From the NCBI GenBank assembly GCA_910579975.1, contig CAJTWU010000006.1, forward strand, positions 1 to 64,000: DNA of 64,000 bases, in the 5' to 3' direction. How positions within the stretch are numbered: position 1 is the first letter of the stretch; each line of letters starts with the position of its first letter. The stretch is from an uncultured Vampirovibrio sp. (GTDB lineage: Bacteria; Cyanobacteriota; Vampirovibrionia; Gastranaerophilales; Gastranaerophilaceae). The position numbers and the translations under genes are program-made. Of the stretch, positions 34,867 to 44,800 are shown piece by piece. The notes under the pieces are model-generated. The model saw nothing but the letters and a program-made list of their open reading frames with translations, was not told the DNA's origin and did no database searches.

Positions 34867-36333
34867 ATGTACTCAAAAAAAATGCAGTATGTTATAAAAT
34901 CAGTTCCTACAGAGGATAAGCAAGCTTTAGAAGACTTACTTAATCAAATGTCTGATGAGGGTTGGGATTTATATACAATGCACGAAATCGAGACTGATAA
35001 ATCTATTGATTTCAACTGCATTTTTATGCGTGAAAAACAGGAAGATGATAAAACGGATTTAGATGATATTGTTAATATCACAAATTTCAAATATCGTATG
35101 GAGAAAATGCTTGCTGCACCTACAAGTCCTTATGAGTCTTGTAAAGAAATTCAATTAAAAATTACTAATCAAAAAGATAGAATTAAACGTATTAAATCAC
35201 AATTAGAGAGTGATAATTTATCAATAGATGACAAGAACAGATTAAATAATCAAATGTCTGATGAATTGAAACAGCTTGAAGCTTTAAAACAGGCACTTGT
35301 TAACGAAATCTCACCGGATAGTATGTATACATCTATAAAGGAAGAGAAATTTACAATCAATCTTTCTGAAGAAATTTTAGATTTGGTTTCTCTGGATTAT
35401 AGTGATAATTTGCTTGCACAAACTGTTAAAATCAGGCAGGATTTAACTGAAAGGTTAGGGTATGTAATTCCACATATTCATTTCCATAGCAGTGATGATT
35501 TAGGTGCAAATGAATTTTGTATTAAAATTCACGATGTGGAAGTATTTAGAACAGTTGTTTTTCCTGAACACATTGTATTTTTTAAAGATGAACTAAAAGG
35601 TTATAAGGTAACAGATGATGACTTTATTGTAACCGATGCGATTACAGGAAGAAAGTCTGTTTGGATACCAAGAGATAGAGTAAGAGATTTCTGGATAAAA
35701 GGTTTGAGTGCTTCGGAGTATATTGCTAAGGCTATAGAATATATTTCAATTAAAGAAGTTTCGGATATTATGGATTATAACGATGTTAATAAGTATGTTG
35801 AGATTGTTTTGGAGAAAAATTCATTTTTAGTTGATAATATTATTCCAGATTTCTTGACTGCAGCAGATTTAAAGTATCTTTTGACTTGTTTAATACGTGA
35901 AAAAGTTTCCATTAAGAATATTGTTTATTTGTTTGAAAAAATCAATGATTACGCAAATGAACCTACCAAAGAAGATTTACTTGATAAGGTCAGATTGGCG
36001 TTTTCAAAACTTATAATAAAAGATTTGGCTCAAGATGGCGAGCTAAAGGTAATGGAATTGTCTGATGAAACTGCAGAAATGGTTTCAGGATTTTTTGAAG
36101 AAGATGAGGGTGAGTCAATTATTAGAATTGATGCTGCTGATGTAAATAAAATTGCTTCTAATATTAATAAAATGGTGAAATCAAAAAAATTAGATAATCC
36201 GATTTTAGCAGTGCCAATGGATTTGCGACACATGATTTTTGTTATTCTTTCTGAATTTGTACCAAATATTACGGTTTTAGCAAATGAAGAATTAGTTTGT
36301 GATTATAATATTAAATTTATTGGAAAAGTTTAA
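34867..36333 (+). CDS. Soluble FlhA C-terminal-domain protein with a DUF4177-like start
   Basis: The 488-residue product begins with a small alpha/beta domain (about 5-55, MQYVIKSVPTEDKQ, then EGWDLYT) resembling DUF4177, then a coiled coil (about 85-145). From about 170 to the end it follows the cytosolic domain of the flagellar export protein FlhA: RQDLTERLGYVIPHIHF, NEFCIKIHDVEVFR, FIVTDAITGRKSVWI, ATAIEYI-like SEYIAKAIEYISIKEV, LTCLIREKVSIKNIV and PTKEDLLDKVRLAFSK. The eight membrane helices of true FlhA are absent. In flagellates this domain docks chaperone-cargo complexes. No other flagellar gene lies here, so a re-used docking domain is inferred. First of the cluster to 40.2 kb. Confidence 0.7.
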   Translation: MYSKKMQYVIKSVPTEDKQALEDLLNQMSDEGWDLYTMHEIETDKSIDFNCIFMREKQEDDKTDLDDIVNITNFKYRMEKMLAAPTSPYESCKEIQLKITNQKDRIKRIKSQLESDNLSIDDKNRLNNQMSDELKQLEALKQALVNEISPDSMYTSIKEEKFTINLSEEILDLVSLDYSDNLLAQTVKIRQDLTERLGYVIPHIHFHSSDDLGANEFCIKIHDVEVFRTVVFPEHIVFFKDELKGYKVTDDDFIVTDAITGRKSVWIPRDRVRDFWIKGLSASEYIAKAIEYISIKEVSDIMDYNDVNKYVEIVLEKNSFLVDNIIPDFLTAADLKYLLTCLIREKVSIKNIVYLFEKINDYANEPTKEDLLDKVRLAFSKLIIKDLAQDGELKVMELSDETAEMVSGFFEEDEGESIIRIDAADVNKIASNINKMVKSKKLDNPILAVPMDLRHMIFVILSEFVPNITVLANEELVCDYNIKFIGKV

Positions 36334-36338
36334 ACCTA

Positions 36339-37214
36339 ATGATAACGATATTTTTTATTATTGTAAGTATTACTATATTAGTTATACGTGATAGTAATGA
36401 TTATAACTGGGTTAATAATCCTTTGCCGCAAAGCAATTACGACTCAGATTCTCCAAGAGAATTTTCTCAAGATCCTCTTTTAGGAGCTTTTTTTCTTTTG
36501 GTAGTTATTGCATTTTTAATAAGTCCTATATTAGGAGTGATTGGTGTGCTTATTACATTGAAGTGGTATCGTTCTATAAAAATAAAAGTACAAGGAAAAG
36601 ATAAAGATGCAACTAAAAGACGCAAAGAGGCTTTATTACGCGCAAAAGTTTTCTTGCTTCCTTATAAAGATATATGGAGAAATTTGACCCTATCTAATAA
36701 ATATTGTTCATTGAAATTACGACTGGATGGTACAACAATTATAGGTACAGAGAAAAAACATGACCCATATCAGCCATATAGAACATTCAAGATAATAAGT
36801 TCACATGTTTTAGATATAAATGAACTTTGGAATGTATTTTGTATGCATTTTTCTTATAACAAATCTTACCAAGGTTTGCTTGAAGATTGTAATACATTTA
36901 AAGCTTCAATTTATGAGGATATTATAACACCCCGTATTCCTCAAGATAACAAGGTAAAACTGGAACCAAAAATTGATATTAATAATTGTTCGGAGGCTGA
37001 GTTAACCTCACTGCCCGGGGTTAGTATTGTAATTTCAAAGAAAATAATTAAGAAACGGGAAGAAATTGGCGGTTTTAAGAATGTTGAAGACTTTTTACTT
37101 TTTGTTAATCTCAAGCCAAATGTTTCAAAGCAATTAGAATCGAAAATTTGTGTTAACAAAATGAAAGGTTCATTGAAGATTACGCGTAGTGCAGAGCGGC
37201 AAATAGACTTATGA
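36339..37214 (+). CDS. Membrane protein with a C-terminal ComEA-like helix-hairpin-helix
   Basis: The 291-residue protein has two N-terminal hydrophobic segments (TIFFIIVSITILVI and LGAFFLLVVIAFLISPILG), a basic cytosolic region, an unassigned middle, and a C-terminal DNA-binding-type HhH: IDINNCSEAELTSLPGVSIV followed by KIIKKREEIGGFKNVEDF, like ComEA and related proteins. ComEA itself is periplasmic and about half this size; here topology and middle domain differ. It starts five bases after the FlhA-like gene without its own ribosome site and overlaps the next gene by four bases, so it is translationally coupled to both. Role unknown. Confidence 0.65.
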   Translation: MITIFFIIVSITILVIRDSNDYNWVNNPLPQSNYDSDSPREFSQDPLLGAFFLLVVIAFLISPILGVIGVLITLKWYRSIKIKVQGKDKDATKRRKEALLRAKVFLLPYKDIWRNLTLSNKYCSLKLRLDGTTIIGTEKKHDPYQPYRTFKIISSHVLDINELWNVFCMHFSYNKSYQGLLEDCNTFKASIYEDIITPRIPQDNKVKLEPKIDINNCSEAELTSLPGVSIVISKKIIKKREEIGGFKNVEDFLLFVNLKPNVSKQLESKICVNKMKGSLKITRSAERQIDL

Positions 37215-37804
37215 AGCTTAGAGTTTTTAATATTTTAAAAAATACTAAAGTTGAGGGTCCTGGAAATCGTTACTGTATATGGGTACAAGGGTGTTCTCAT
37301 CACTGTAAAGGCTGTCAGGCGGTGCATACATGGTCTCATAAAGGCGGGACTCTTTTAGGGGTAAATGATATTATTGATGATATTTTTAAACAAAAAAATA
37401 TTGAAGGCGTTACTTTTTTGGGGGGAGAACCTTTTGAGCAGGCAGAAGCACTGGGAGAGATTGCAGAAGCTTGCCACAAATCCGATTTAAGCGTGTTGTG
37501 TTTTACAGGCGGTTATTTGGAGAAACTTCAACTTGAAGAAAAAAACAAAAAATTATTAGATAATATTGATTTATTAATTGACGGGCCGTTTGAAATTGAT
37601 AAACTTGATTATTCACGTCCTTGGTGCGGTTCAGCTAATCAAAGATATCACTTTTTGTCAGATAGGTATAACGAAGAGATTTTTACTAAATACCATAACA
37701 AAGTTGAGATAAATATCTCAAATAACGGACAGGTGTTTATGAACGGGATGGGCGATTTTGATGAAATTCTTACTAAGTTTGGATTGCAGAAAGTTAGTGA
37801 ATAA
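37211..37804 (+). CDS. NrdG-like radical SAM protein
   Basis: A 197-residue protein with a radical SAM cluster motif CxxxCxxC (C28, C32, C35 in QGCSHHCKGC), preceded by GPGNRYCIWV and followed by VTFLGGEPFEQ, the SAM-binding GGE motif. This is the plan of NrdG-type activases, which install glycyl radicals in anaerobic ribonucleotide reductase. No nrdD or pyruvate formate-lyase gene is near; instead it is fused by overlap to a HhH membrane protein and followed by Ycf46, DUF1257-like and DUF2997 genes. A role in modifying a partner of those proteins is inference. The overlap of four bases suggests coupling. Confidence 0.85.
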   Translation: MKLRVFNILKNTKVEGPGNRYCIWVQGCSHHCKGCQAVHTWSHKGGTLLGVNDIIDDIFKQKNIEGVTFLGGEPFEQAEALGEIAEACHKSDLSVLCFTGGYLEKLQLEEKNKKLLDNIDLLIDGPFEIDKLDYSRPWCGSANQRYHFLSDRYNEEIFTKYHNKVEINISNNGQVFMNGMGDFDEILTKFGLQKVSE

Positions 37805-37880
37805 ATACTTCATAAAATTGATTTAGCCGGCATAAAATAATGCTATACTCATTATTAATTACTACAATGAGGTATTTTTT

Positions 37881-39494
37881 ATGAGCAATTACAATTTAGC
37901 AAATCTAATTAGGGCTAGATTTCCTATTATATACATCACTTCTTTTGAAGAGGATAGAGCAACAAAATACATTAAATCAATTGTTACAAGCGAAAAGCTT
38001 GTTAAATATCCGAGGGAAGTTTTTACTTGGACTCAAACCGCGGGCTTACTTAATATAACAACTAAAAAAGCTGTATCTGATACAACTTGTCCTTGTAAAA
38101 TGCTTGAATATATAAGAAAGCATGATAAAGACTCTGTTTTTATTTTATATGATTTCCACGTAAATTTTGGGGTAAAAAACAGAACTCCTGATTATAATGT
38201 GATTAGAAAAATTCGAGATATTATTCCAGATTTAAAACTAGGTGCTGTAAGAAAAACCATTTTTTTCGTATCACCAGAGCTTATTATACCAGAGTCTTTA
38301 CAGAAAGAAATTACAATTTTTGACTTTCCTCTTCCAACTTTAAAAGAGATTAGAGCTAAATTTGATAGTATGCTTGCACAAAACAAAAATGTCAAAGCAG
38401 AGCTTTCTGAAGATGAGAAGGATAAATTATGTAAGGCTGCTCTTGGCTTAACCTTACAGGAAGCAGAATCTGCATTTGCTCTTGCAATGGTGAATGACGG
38501 TTCTATGGATATGAAGGATTTACCGATTATTTTAGAAGAAAAAGTTCAGGTTATTAAGAAAACAGGTATTTTGGAATTCATCAAATCAGAATACACAATT
38601 AAAGATATCGGTGGTTTGGATAACCTTAAAAAATGGCTTCTTAAACGTAATAATTCCTGGTCTGAACAAGCTAAGAGATATTGTATTCCTGCTCCAAAAG
38701 GAGTTCTTGTTACAGGGGTTCCCGGATGTGGTAAGAGTTTAACTGCAAAAGCTATGAGTACAATTTGGCAATTACCTTTGCTTAAGCTTGATTTTGGTAA
38801 AGTATTTTCAGGACTTGTTGGAAGTTCAGAAGAAAATATGAGAAGAGCTCTTGCTACAGCAGAAGCGGTCGCACCTTCAATTTTATGGATCGATGAAATT
38901 GAAAAAGGTTTGAGCGGACTTGGTTCAAATGGAGATAGCGGTGTTTCATCAAGAATATTTGGTCAATTCTTAACCTGGATGCAAGAAAAAGAAGCTCCGG
39001 TATTTGTTATTGCAACTGCTAATAACATAAGCAATTTACCACCTGAACTATTAAGAAAAGGTCGTTTCGATGAAATTTTCTTTGTTGATTTGCCAACAGT
39101 TGCAGAAAGAAAAGAAATCTTTAAACTTCACCTTGAAAAACGTCTTAAGGATAAAGAGGTAGCAAGTGAAGTTTCAGAAATTAAAGATTTGTGTTCAAAC
39201 CTTGCACAAATGACTGAAGGTTTTATCGGTTCTGAAATTGAACAGGTTGTTGTGTCTGCCCTTTGTGATGCTTTCTTTGAAAATAGACCACTTAAGTTTG
39301 AAGATTTAGTTAAGAATATTCAAACAACGGTTCCTCTTTCAATGACTCAAAGAGAACAAATTCTTGCACTTCGCGCTTGGGCTAATGTTAGAGCTGTAAG
39401 TGCAGCAAAAACATCTAACTTAAAGTCATACTCAAAAGAATTTGATACTGAAAATGTTTCAACAAGTCGCGGCGGTAGAACACTGGACTTTTAA
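37881..39494 (+). CDS. Ycf46-like AAA+ ATPase
   Basis: A 537-residue protein with an N-terminal RecA-like half starting [20 protein letters not shown] and a C-terminal AAA+ ATPase: Walker A GVPGCGKS (about 278), Walker [11 protein letters not shown] (about 333), ATANN sensor (about 379) and the arginine segment [10 protein letters not shown]. The two-part design is that of Ycf46 of plastids and cyanobacteria. In Synechocystis the homologue affects CO2 uptake, but this non-photosynthetic cluster needs another explanation. GAGG ribosome site; a TATACT box at about 37843 may add an internal promoter. Followed by two small genes of the same set. Confidence 0.88.
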   Translation: MSNYNLANLIRARFPIIYITSFEEDRATKYIKSIVTSEKLVKYPREVFTWTQTAGLLNITTKKAVSDTTCPCKMLEYIRKHDKDSVFILYDFHVNFGVKNRTPDYNVIRKIRDIIPDLKLGAVRKTIFFVSPELIIPESLQKEITIFDFPLPTLKEIRAKFDSMLAQNKNVKAELSEDEKDKLCKAALGLTLQEAESAFALAMVNDGSMDMKDLPIILEEKVQVIKKTGILEFIKSEYTIKDIGGLDNLKKWLLKRNNSWSEQAKRYCIPAPKGVLVTGVPGCGKSLTAKAMSTIWQLPLLKLDFGKVFSGLVGSSEENMRRALATAEAVAPSILWIDEIEKGLSGLGSNGDSGVSSRIFGQFLTWMQEKEAPVFVIATANNISNLPPELLRKGRFDEIFFVDLPTVAERKEIFKLHLEKRLKDKEVASEVSEIKDLCSNLAQMTEGFIGSEIEQVVVSALCDAFFENRPLKFEDLVKNIQTTVPLSMTQREQILALRAWANVRAVSAAKTSNLKSYSKEFDTENVSTSRGGRTLDF

Positions 39495-39509
39495 TATAGG
39501 AGAAAAATT

Positions 39510-40019
39510 ATGTCTTGTACGGTTATTGCAGTTCCATTCTTGTTATATCAAGCTATAGGTGTAGTTATTGCAGCTTCGGCTGTTACTTCTATTGCATCAA
39601 ATCAAGAAACAGTTGCTGATGAAGTATGTGAAGATGTTCATGTGATTACTGCAAAACATTTTATGGAGAAGAGCTTTGAAACGGTTTTTATGGATAAAGA
39701 TGTTTTAATTAAAACACTTGAAGAACATGGTGTAGTAAATATTAAAGATGAATATGGAAAAATTAGTGGTCAAGTTGACAGCTATACTTTATCTTTTGAA
39801 AAAGAAGCTGAAAATAAACCCTATTCTCTGATGATTACTTGTCTTAGTACTGATAATGCAGAAGAAAAAGTAAATGATTTAAATAGTGAATACGCTTTAA
39901 ATGTTCAGGAAGAAGCATATTTAAGCATTGTCAATAAACTCAAAGATAATAATATGGAGGTTGAGGAAGAGGAAGTCCTTGACGATAATACTATAGTCTT
40001 GACGGTAAATATAGATTAA
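39510..40019 (+). CDS. Ycf35/DUF1257-like protein with hydrophobic N-terminus
   Basis: A 169-residue product. The last 120 residues, from FMDKDVLIKTLEEHGVVNI through QVDSYTLSFEKEAENKPY to AYLSIVNKLKDNNMEVEEEE and DNTIVLTVNID, follow the DUF1257 (Ycf35) pattern of a helix, strands and a terminal helix-EEE-strand. Typical members start directly with this domain; here a hydrophobic stretch (VIAVPFLLYQAIGVVIAASA) precedes it. Similarity is low but position between Ycf46 and DUF2997 fits the recurring trio. Function unknown. An AGGAGA ribosome site lies before the ATG. Confidence 0.6.
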   Translation: MSCTVIAVPFLLYQAIGVVIAASAVTSIASNQETVADEVCEDVHVITAKHFMEKSFETVFMDKDVLIKTLEEHGVVNIKDEYGKISGQVDSYTLSFEKEAENKPYSLMITCLSTDNAEEKVNDLNSEYALNVQEEAYLSIVNKLKDNNMEVEEEEVLDDNTIVLTVNID

Positions 40020-40029
40020 GGAGTTTAAT

Positions 40030-40245
40030 ATGGGCGATAAGAAATTGAAAATAAAATTATTACCAAATGGTGAAATAGTAATGCAGACTCAAGGTGTTAA
40101 AGGTAAAAAATGCCTTGATTATATTGATGTTTTGAAAAAACTTGTTAATGTAAATATTACTGATACACAGCTTTCTCAAGAGTATTATGAAACAGAGCTG
40201 GAAGTAAGTAATACAGAAAATCAGGAAATAAGAAATGAATGGTAA
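40030..40245 (+). CDS. DUF2997 protein
   Basis: A 71-residue protein whose KLKIKLLPNGEIVMQTQGVK, KGKKCLDYIDVLKKL and SQEYYETELE blocks match the DUF2997 pattern (Gev.....GvkGk.C......l). The cysteine in GKKC is conserved and may be a modification or metal site. It is the last gene of the Ycf46 set; an AAGGAG ribosome site precedes the ATG. The family has no known activity. No clear terminator follows, and the convergent gene ends 129 bases away. Confidence 0.75.
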   Translation: MGDKKLKIKLLPNGEIVMQTQGVKGKKCLDYIDVLKKLVNVNITDTQLSQEYYETELEVSNTENQEIRNEW

Positions 40246-40373
40246 TAAAAAAGCGGGCTGAGTTCAACCAACTTAAACCTCCTTGTAATTTGTTCCAAAG
40301 ATTGCTTTGGAGTTTCAAAATAGTCTTGTAGTTTTGACAAAATAGCAGCCGTCCCTTATCTACGTGCGTAGCA
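40246..40373. other. Gap between two convergent genes, without a clear terminator
   Basis: This 128-base gap holds a TCCAAAG/CTTTGGA inverted repeat (40294-40311) without a T-run, a half copy of the local AAAAAGCGGG terminator arm (40249-40257), and a CTACG/CGTAG palindrome (about 40360-40371). No gene is supported here. Confidence 0.4.
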
Positions 40374-41678
40374 CTAATCAGAGAATGTCTTGAATGTTGA
40401 TTCGACATTGTCTTTGATAACTTTTTTGACTGCTTCCATTTCTGTTGATAAAGCATTTTGTTCAGTATCAAGCTGTTTTAAACGTAATTCAAGTGTTCGG
40501 TCTTCCTGTTGAATGATTGAAGTTTTAGCGTTAATATCAGCAATAGTTTTTTCATATTGTTGTACTTTATAACGATATTCATTCATTGCATCTTCATATG
40601 CTGCTTCGTCTGTAACGGTTTCAACATTTAAGGCATATACAACACTGTCATCATCAAATTTTACGGATGTAAAACGACCGTTTCCATCTGTTTCTAATAA
40701 TGCGTGGTTTGTTTCTTCAATTTTTGTTTTTATGTATGAAGCATTGTAATATGGTAATTTTTCTTGTGATTCTATGGGCTTTCCATATTCATCATAGGTC
40801 TGCATACTGTTGTATAAATCATATTCAGAGGCAAAATATGTTTTGCCATTCATCTGGAATGAATAAATTCCATATCCGGCATAATTGTTGTTATCATCAA
40901 AGTATTTTGCAAACTCTGTATCAGGCAAATCTTTAACAATTTGTTCAAGTTCAGCTTTTACGTCTTTCTCAAGCGGTAAAGTTAATTCAGTTAGTTCACA
41001 ATTTCCAATGTAACCGGGTTTATATATAGTTGAGTAATCATTGTATTCACCTTTATCCAAATCATCCTCAACCATAAAGTGCCATACACCGCTGCTATCT
41101 TGCCAACCATAAATAGCCTCTTCTGAAAGCAAGCCGTTTGCTATAGCTTTATCTTGAGCTGTGTCGAAATCTTGAAGAGCATTTTCAAGATCTTTGGTTT
41201 TTTCTAAACCGCTTACGGCATTGTAGGTTCTTGTTGTTCCATCATCAAGTGTAACAACTGCAGTTTTACTAACAGGGTCAATAGATACTCCTGTAACATT
41301 AGGAGTAAGATTTTCTTTTACAACTTCACCTTTTGTTTGAACTTCCGGATTACTTAAGAGTTTTTGTCCTCCGGTATAGACATTTGTGTAGTAATAGTGA
41401 TTTACGATATAGTTATAATTAGGATCTGCACTGGATAATTGCTGCCAGCTTTCTATAACAGAATCATTGGTTCCATCTGAATATGAGTACTGTAATTCTG
41501 TATAATCGGTTGTTTTTGGTGCTGTTGGAACTTCTAAGCCCAAAAGCCTATTAAATAAATTTGCACTTTGATTGGCAAGTGCAGTTCTTGCCTGGTTAAT
41601 TTGCTGCCCTTCATATTCAGTATTAGTTTTGCGGGCTGTAAGTGCTAAATATCTTGCTTGTGAAGCTGCCATTCCCAT
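40374..41678 (-). CDS. Lineage-type unknown protein beginning MGMAASQARYL
   Basis: A 434-residue product from the ATG at 41678, where an AGGAGA ribosome site lies seven bases upstream; a longer reading to 41804 is not supported by one. The N-terminus MGMAASQARYLALTARKTN and the C-terminal helix RTLELRLKQLDTEQNALSTE are characteristic of a family I have seen only in this bacterial group and a few distant ones. The helical ends flank a tyrosine- and acid-rich central region, a layout that recalls rod-type flagellar or secreted proteins, but that is speculation. No signal peptide. Confidence 0.65.
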   Translation of the reverse strand: MGMAASQARYLALTARKTNTEYEGQQINQARTALANQSANLFNRLLGLEVPTAPKTTDYTELQYSYSDGTNDSVIESWQQLSSADPNYNYIVNHYYYTNVYTGGQKLLSNPEVQTKGEVVKENLTPNVTGVSIDPVSKTAVVTLDDGTTRTYNAVSGLEKTKDLENALQDFDTAQDKAIANGLLSEEAIYGWQDSSGVWHFMVEDDLDKGEYNDYSTIYKPGYIGNCELTELTLPLEKDVKAELEQIVKDLPDTEFAKYFDDNNNYAGYGIYSFQMNGKTYFASEYDLYNSMQTYDEYGKPIESQEKLPYYNASYIKTKIEETNHALLETDGNGRFTSVKFDDDSVVYALNVETVTDEAAYEDAMNEYRYKVQQYEKTIADINAKTSIIQQEDRTLELRLKQLDTEQNALSTEMEAVKKVIKDNVESTFKTFSD

Positions 41679-41862
41679 AGCGTAGTCTCCTGTTTTGTTA
41701 GGTTTTAATGGTTTTTTTGTAAAAGTCAACATGGATAACGACTCAGAAAAATATTGCTTTAACTTATATTGCCTAATATCATCCGTTAATAGGATGTTAC
41801 CCATTGTAAACTGTTTGACATGACTTTGCGTTTAGTGTCTAATTAAGTATGGGAGGGGATTA

Positions 41863-44800
41863 ATGTACATTAAGCAGCTGGAAGTTGATAACTTCAAGTC
41901 GTTTGCCAATAAAGTCGAAATACCAATGCTTAAAGGATTTACTACTATATCCGGACCAAATGGTTCAGGTAAGAGTAATATTATTGATAGTATTCTTTTT
42001 GCACTTGGACTATCTACATCCAGAACCCTTCGTGCTGAAAAGCTATTTCATTTAATTTCAACCTATAACAAAAGGAATGAAGCTTTTGTAAAAGTAACTT
42101 TTGGTGAAACCGAAGACGGCGATTTTTCTGTTGCAAGAAGGATTAGAAAATCTTCTCAAGGTTTTAACAGTATTTATTATTTGGATGATAAGATTGCTAC
42201 TTTATCTGATATTCATGCCAAATTGGAAAAGTATAATATTACACCAAATAGCTATAATGTTATGATGCAGGGTGATGTAATGTCTATCACTAACTGTACA
42301 CCGGGTGAGCGCAGAAAAATTATTGATGAAATCGCCGGTGTTGCTGATTTTGACCGCCGTATAGAACAGGCTATGGGTGAATTGGAGACTGTTGAAAAAC
42401 GTGTTGTTAACTCTACTCTTATTTTGAATGAAGTTAATGTTAACCTTGAAAAACTCAATGAAGAACGCGAAGTTGCATTGAAATATCAGAAATTAAAAGA
42501 TGAAAAATCAGGCTTGGAAAGTCAGATTAACACTGTTAAATTCTTTGATTTGAAAAGAAATCTTGAAAAGGCTCATGAAAATATCTTAGAATTTACCAAA
42601 AAGAAAAAAGAAGAAGAGCTTAAGTCAAAGGATATTGACGAACGGTTAAAACTTATTCGTGAAAAATACGAAGAGATTTCTAATACAATCAAAGAAAAAG
42701 GCGAAACCCACCAGCTTGAGCTTAAACAAAAAGCAGAAGAAATTAAGGGTTCTATTGCTAGAAAAAATTCATCTATTGTATTTGCTGATAAACAAATACA
42801 AGATAATCTGAAAACTATTGAAAATACTAAAAACGGTATTGAAACTCAGCAAGGTAAAATTAAAGAATCAGAGCTAAAAATCTCAATGACTCAGGAAAAT
42901 ATCAAAGGGATTGAGGCTAATATTGAAGAACAGAAGAAAATTCTTCATAAAATTCTTGAAGATATGTCGGGATTGAATGAAACTGCTGAAAAGCATATTG
43001 AAAAGCGTAATAATTTAAGAAAAGAACTTGAAGCAGAACAAGACAAGGAAACTAAACTTATCCAAAAACAAGCTCCAATGGAAGCGGACTTATCCTCTAA
43101 AAAGAAACAGATTGAGGAAGCTAAAAATAAATTAGCAGAATTAGAAGCATTCAAAGCGAATTTCTCGGAAACAAAATCTTCCAAGGAATTAATGATAGAG
43201 CAGCTTGCCTCAGAACTTGATGATTTCAAAAATATCCTTAAAAGTACACTGGATGAATATGATAAAACTAAAAATGAAATCACAGATATGGACTATGACC
43301 TTCAAGCAGCACGTAAGAAAATATATCAGCTTGAAGCAATTAAGAATGCAAATGAAGAAGCTAACCTTGGACGTGCGGTTGATACCGTTGTGAATGCTAA
43401 TATAAGAGGTGTGCATGCACCTTTAATGAAATTAGGTCAGGTTGATGAAGAGTATTCTACAGCAATGGAAATTGCTGTGGGCGGTAGAATGGCACATGTT
43501 GTTGTTGATGACGAACATGTTGCTTCTACTTGTATTGAGTTATTGAAGTCTTCAAATGCCGGACGTGCTACATTTGTTCCACTTAATAAAATCGTAAAAT
43601 GTCCTAAAAGTTTGAATCTTCCAAAAGAAAAAGGGGTAATTGATTTTGCGATTAATCTAATTGATTTTGAAGATGAATACTTAAATGCCTTCTACTACGC
43701 AGTGGGTGACACTCTTGTTGTAGAGGACCGTTCGGTTGCTAATAAACTTATCGGTAAATACAGAATGGTAACACTTTCTGGAGATTTGTTTGAAAAATCA
43801 GGTTCAATTACGGGTGGTGCTGTTCGTAAAACTGGTTTAAAGTTCGCTCAAAATTCAGATAGTGAAATAGATACTTATAGAGCAAGACTTAAAGAAATGG
43901 AGTCTAAGTATTCTGCTCTTGTTTCAAAACGCTCATCTCTGGAAGCTAAGATGGAAGATATTAGAGGGCGTTATTCTTCTTCTACAACTGAATTCAATAA
44001 AGCGAAATTGGAATTAACAAATTTAGAAACAAGCTTTTCTAATACTCAGAAAAATATTGACGAAAAATTAGAATTTTTGAAAATAACTGAACCTGAAGTT
44101 TCAAAAATTGAAAAAGAGTTAGATAAAATAGAAGAGCAGCATATTGAAATTTCAGAAAAAATGACAAATCTTCAAACTGAAATTAGCGAAGTTGAAAAGC
44201 TTATGAATGATGCTGATTTGAAGGATTTGAAAGAGAAAACTTCAGGAGTTGAAGCTGAAATCAAGCGTTATGAAAAAAACTTAGCTGATGCTAATAATGA
44301 AATAGAAGGTTTACATCAAAGAATTGATTTTATTAATACAACAATAAGAACTCATAACGATACAATTGAAAGAACCCTCGGGGTAAATAAAGAGCTTGAG
44401 TTAGACAAAGCTAAATTTGCAGAAGAAATTAAAGGTTTGGAAAATGAGTTTGAAGTTCTTGATGTCCAGATTAAAGAAATTACTGAAAAATTAGGAGAAC
44501 TTCTTAATCAACGAGATGCTATTAATAAAGATTTAGTTGATTTAGAGACTCAGAAAAACTTAAAACTTTCTGATATTGAAAAAATCGGAGAACAAATTGA
44601 GTCGTTTAAAGCTCGCCGTCGTGAACTCGAGCCGATGTTAGAAGAAACAAAGAATATCTTGTCTGAAGCCGGAGTGAATATTTCGGAGTTAACTCCTGTT
44701 GAGATGTCAATTGATGAGATTACGGCACGTATTCAGAGATTACAGCGAAGAATGGATGAATTGGGTGCTGTAAATATGAGAGCTCTGGAAGATTATGATA

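Noticed and set aside
37211..37804. Anaerobic ribonucleotide reductase activase proper
   Set aside because: Motifs fit NrdG, but no nrdD lies nearby and the gene is embedded in another operon, so I call it only NrdG-like.
40294..40311. TCCAAAG/CTTTGGA hairpin as a terminator
   Set aside because: No T-run follows on either strand.
40157..40471. Minus-strand reading of 104 residues
   Set aside because: Overlaps two better-supported genes, has no ribosome site and no family pattern.
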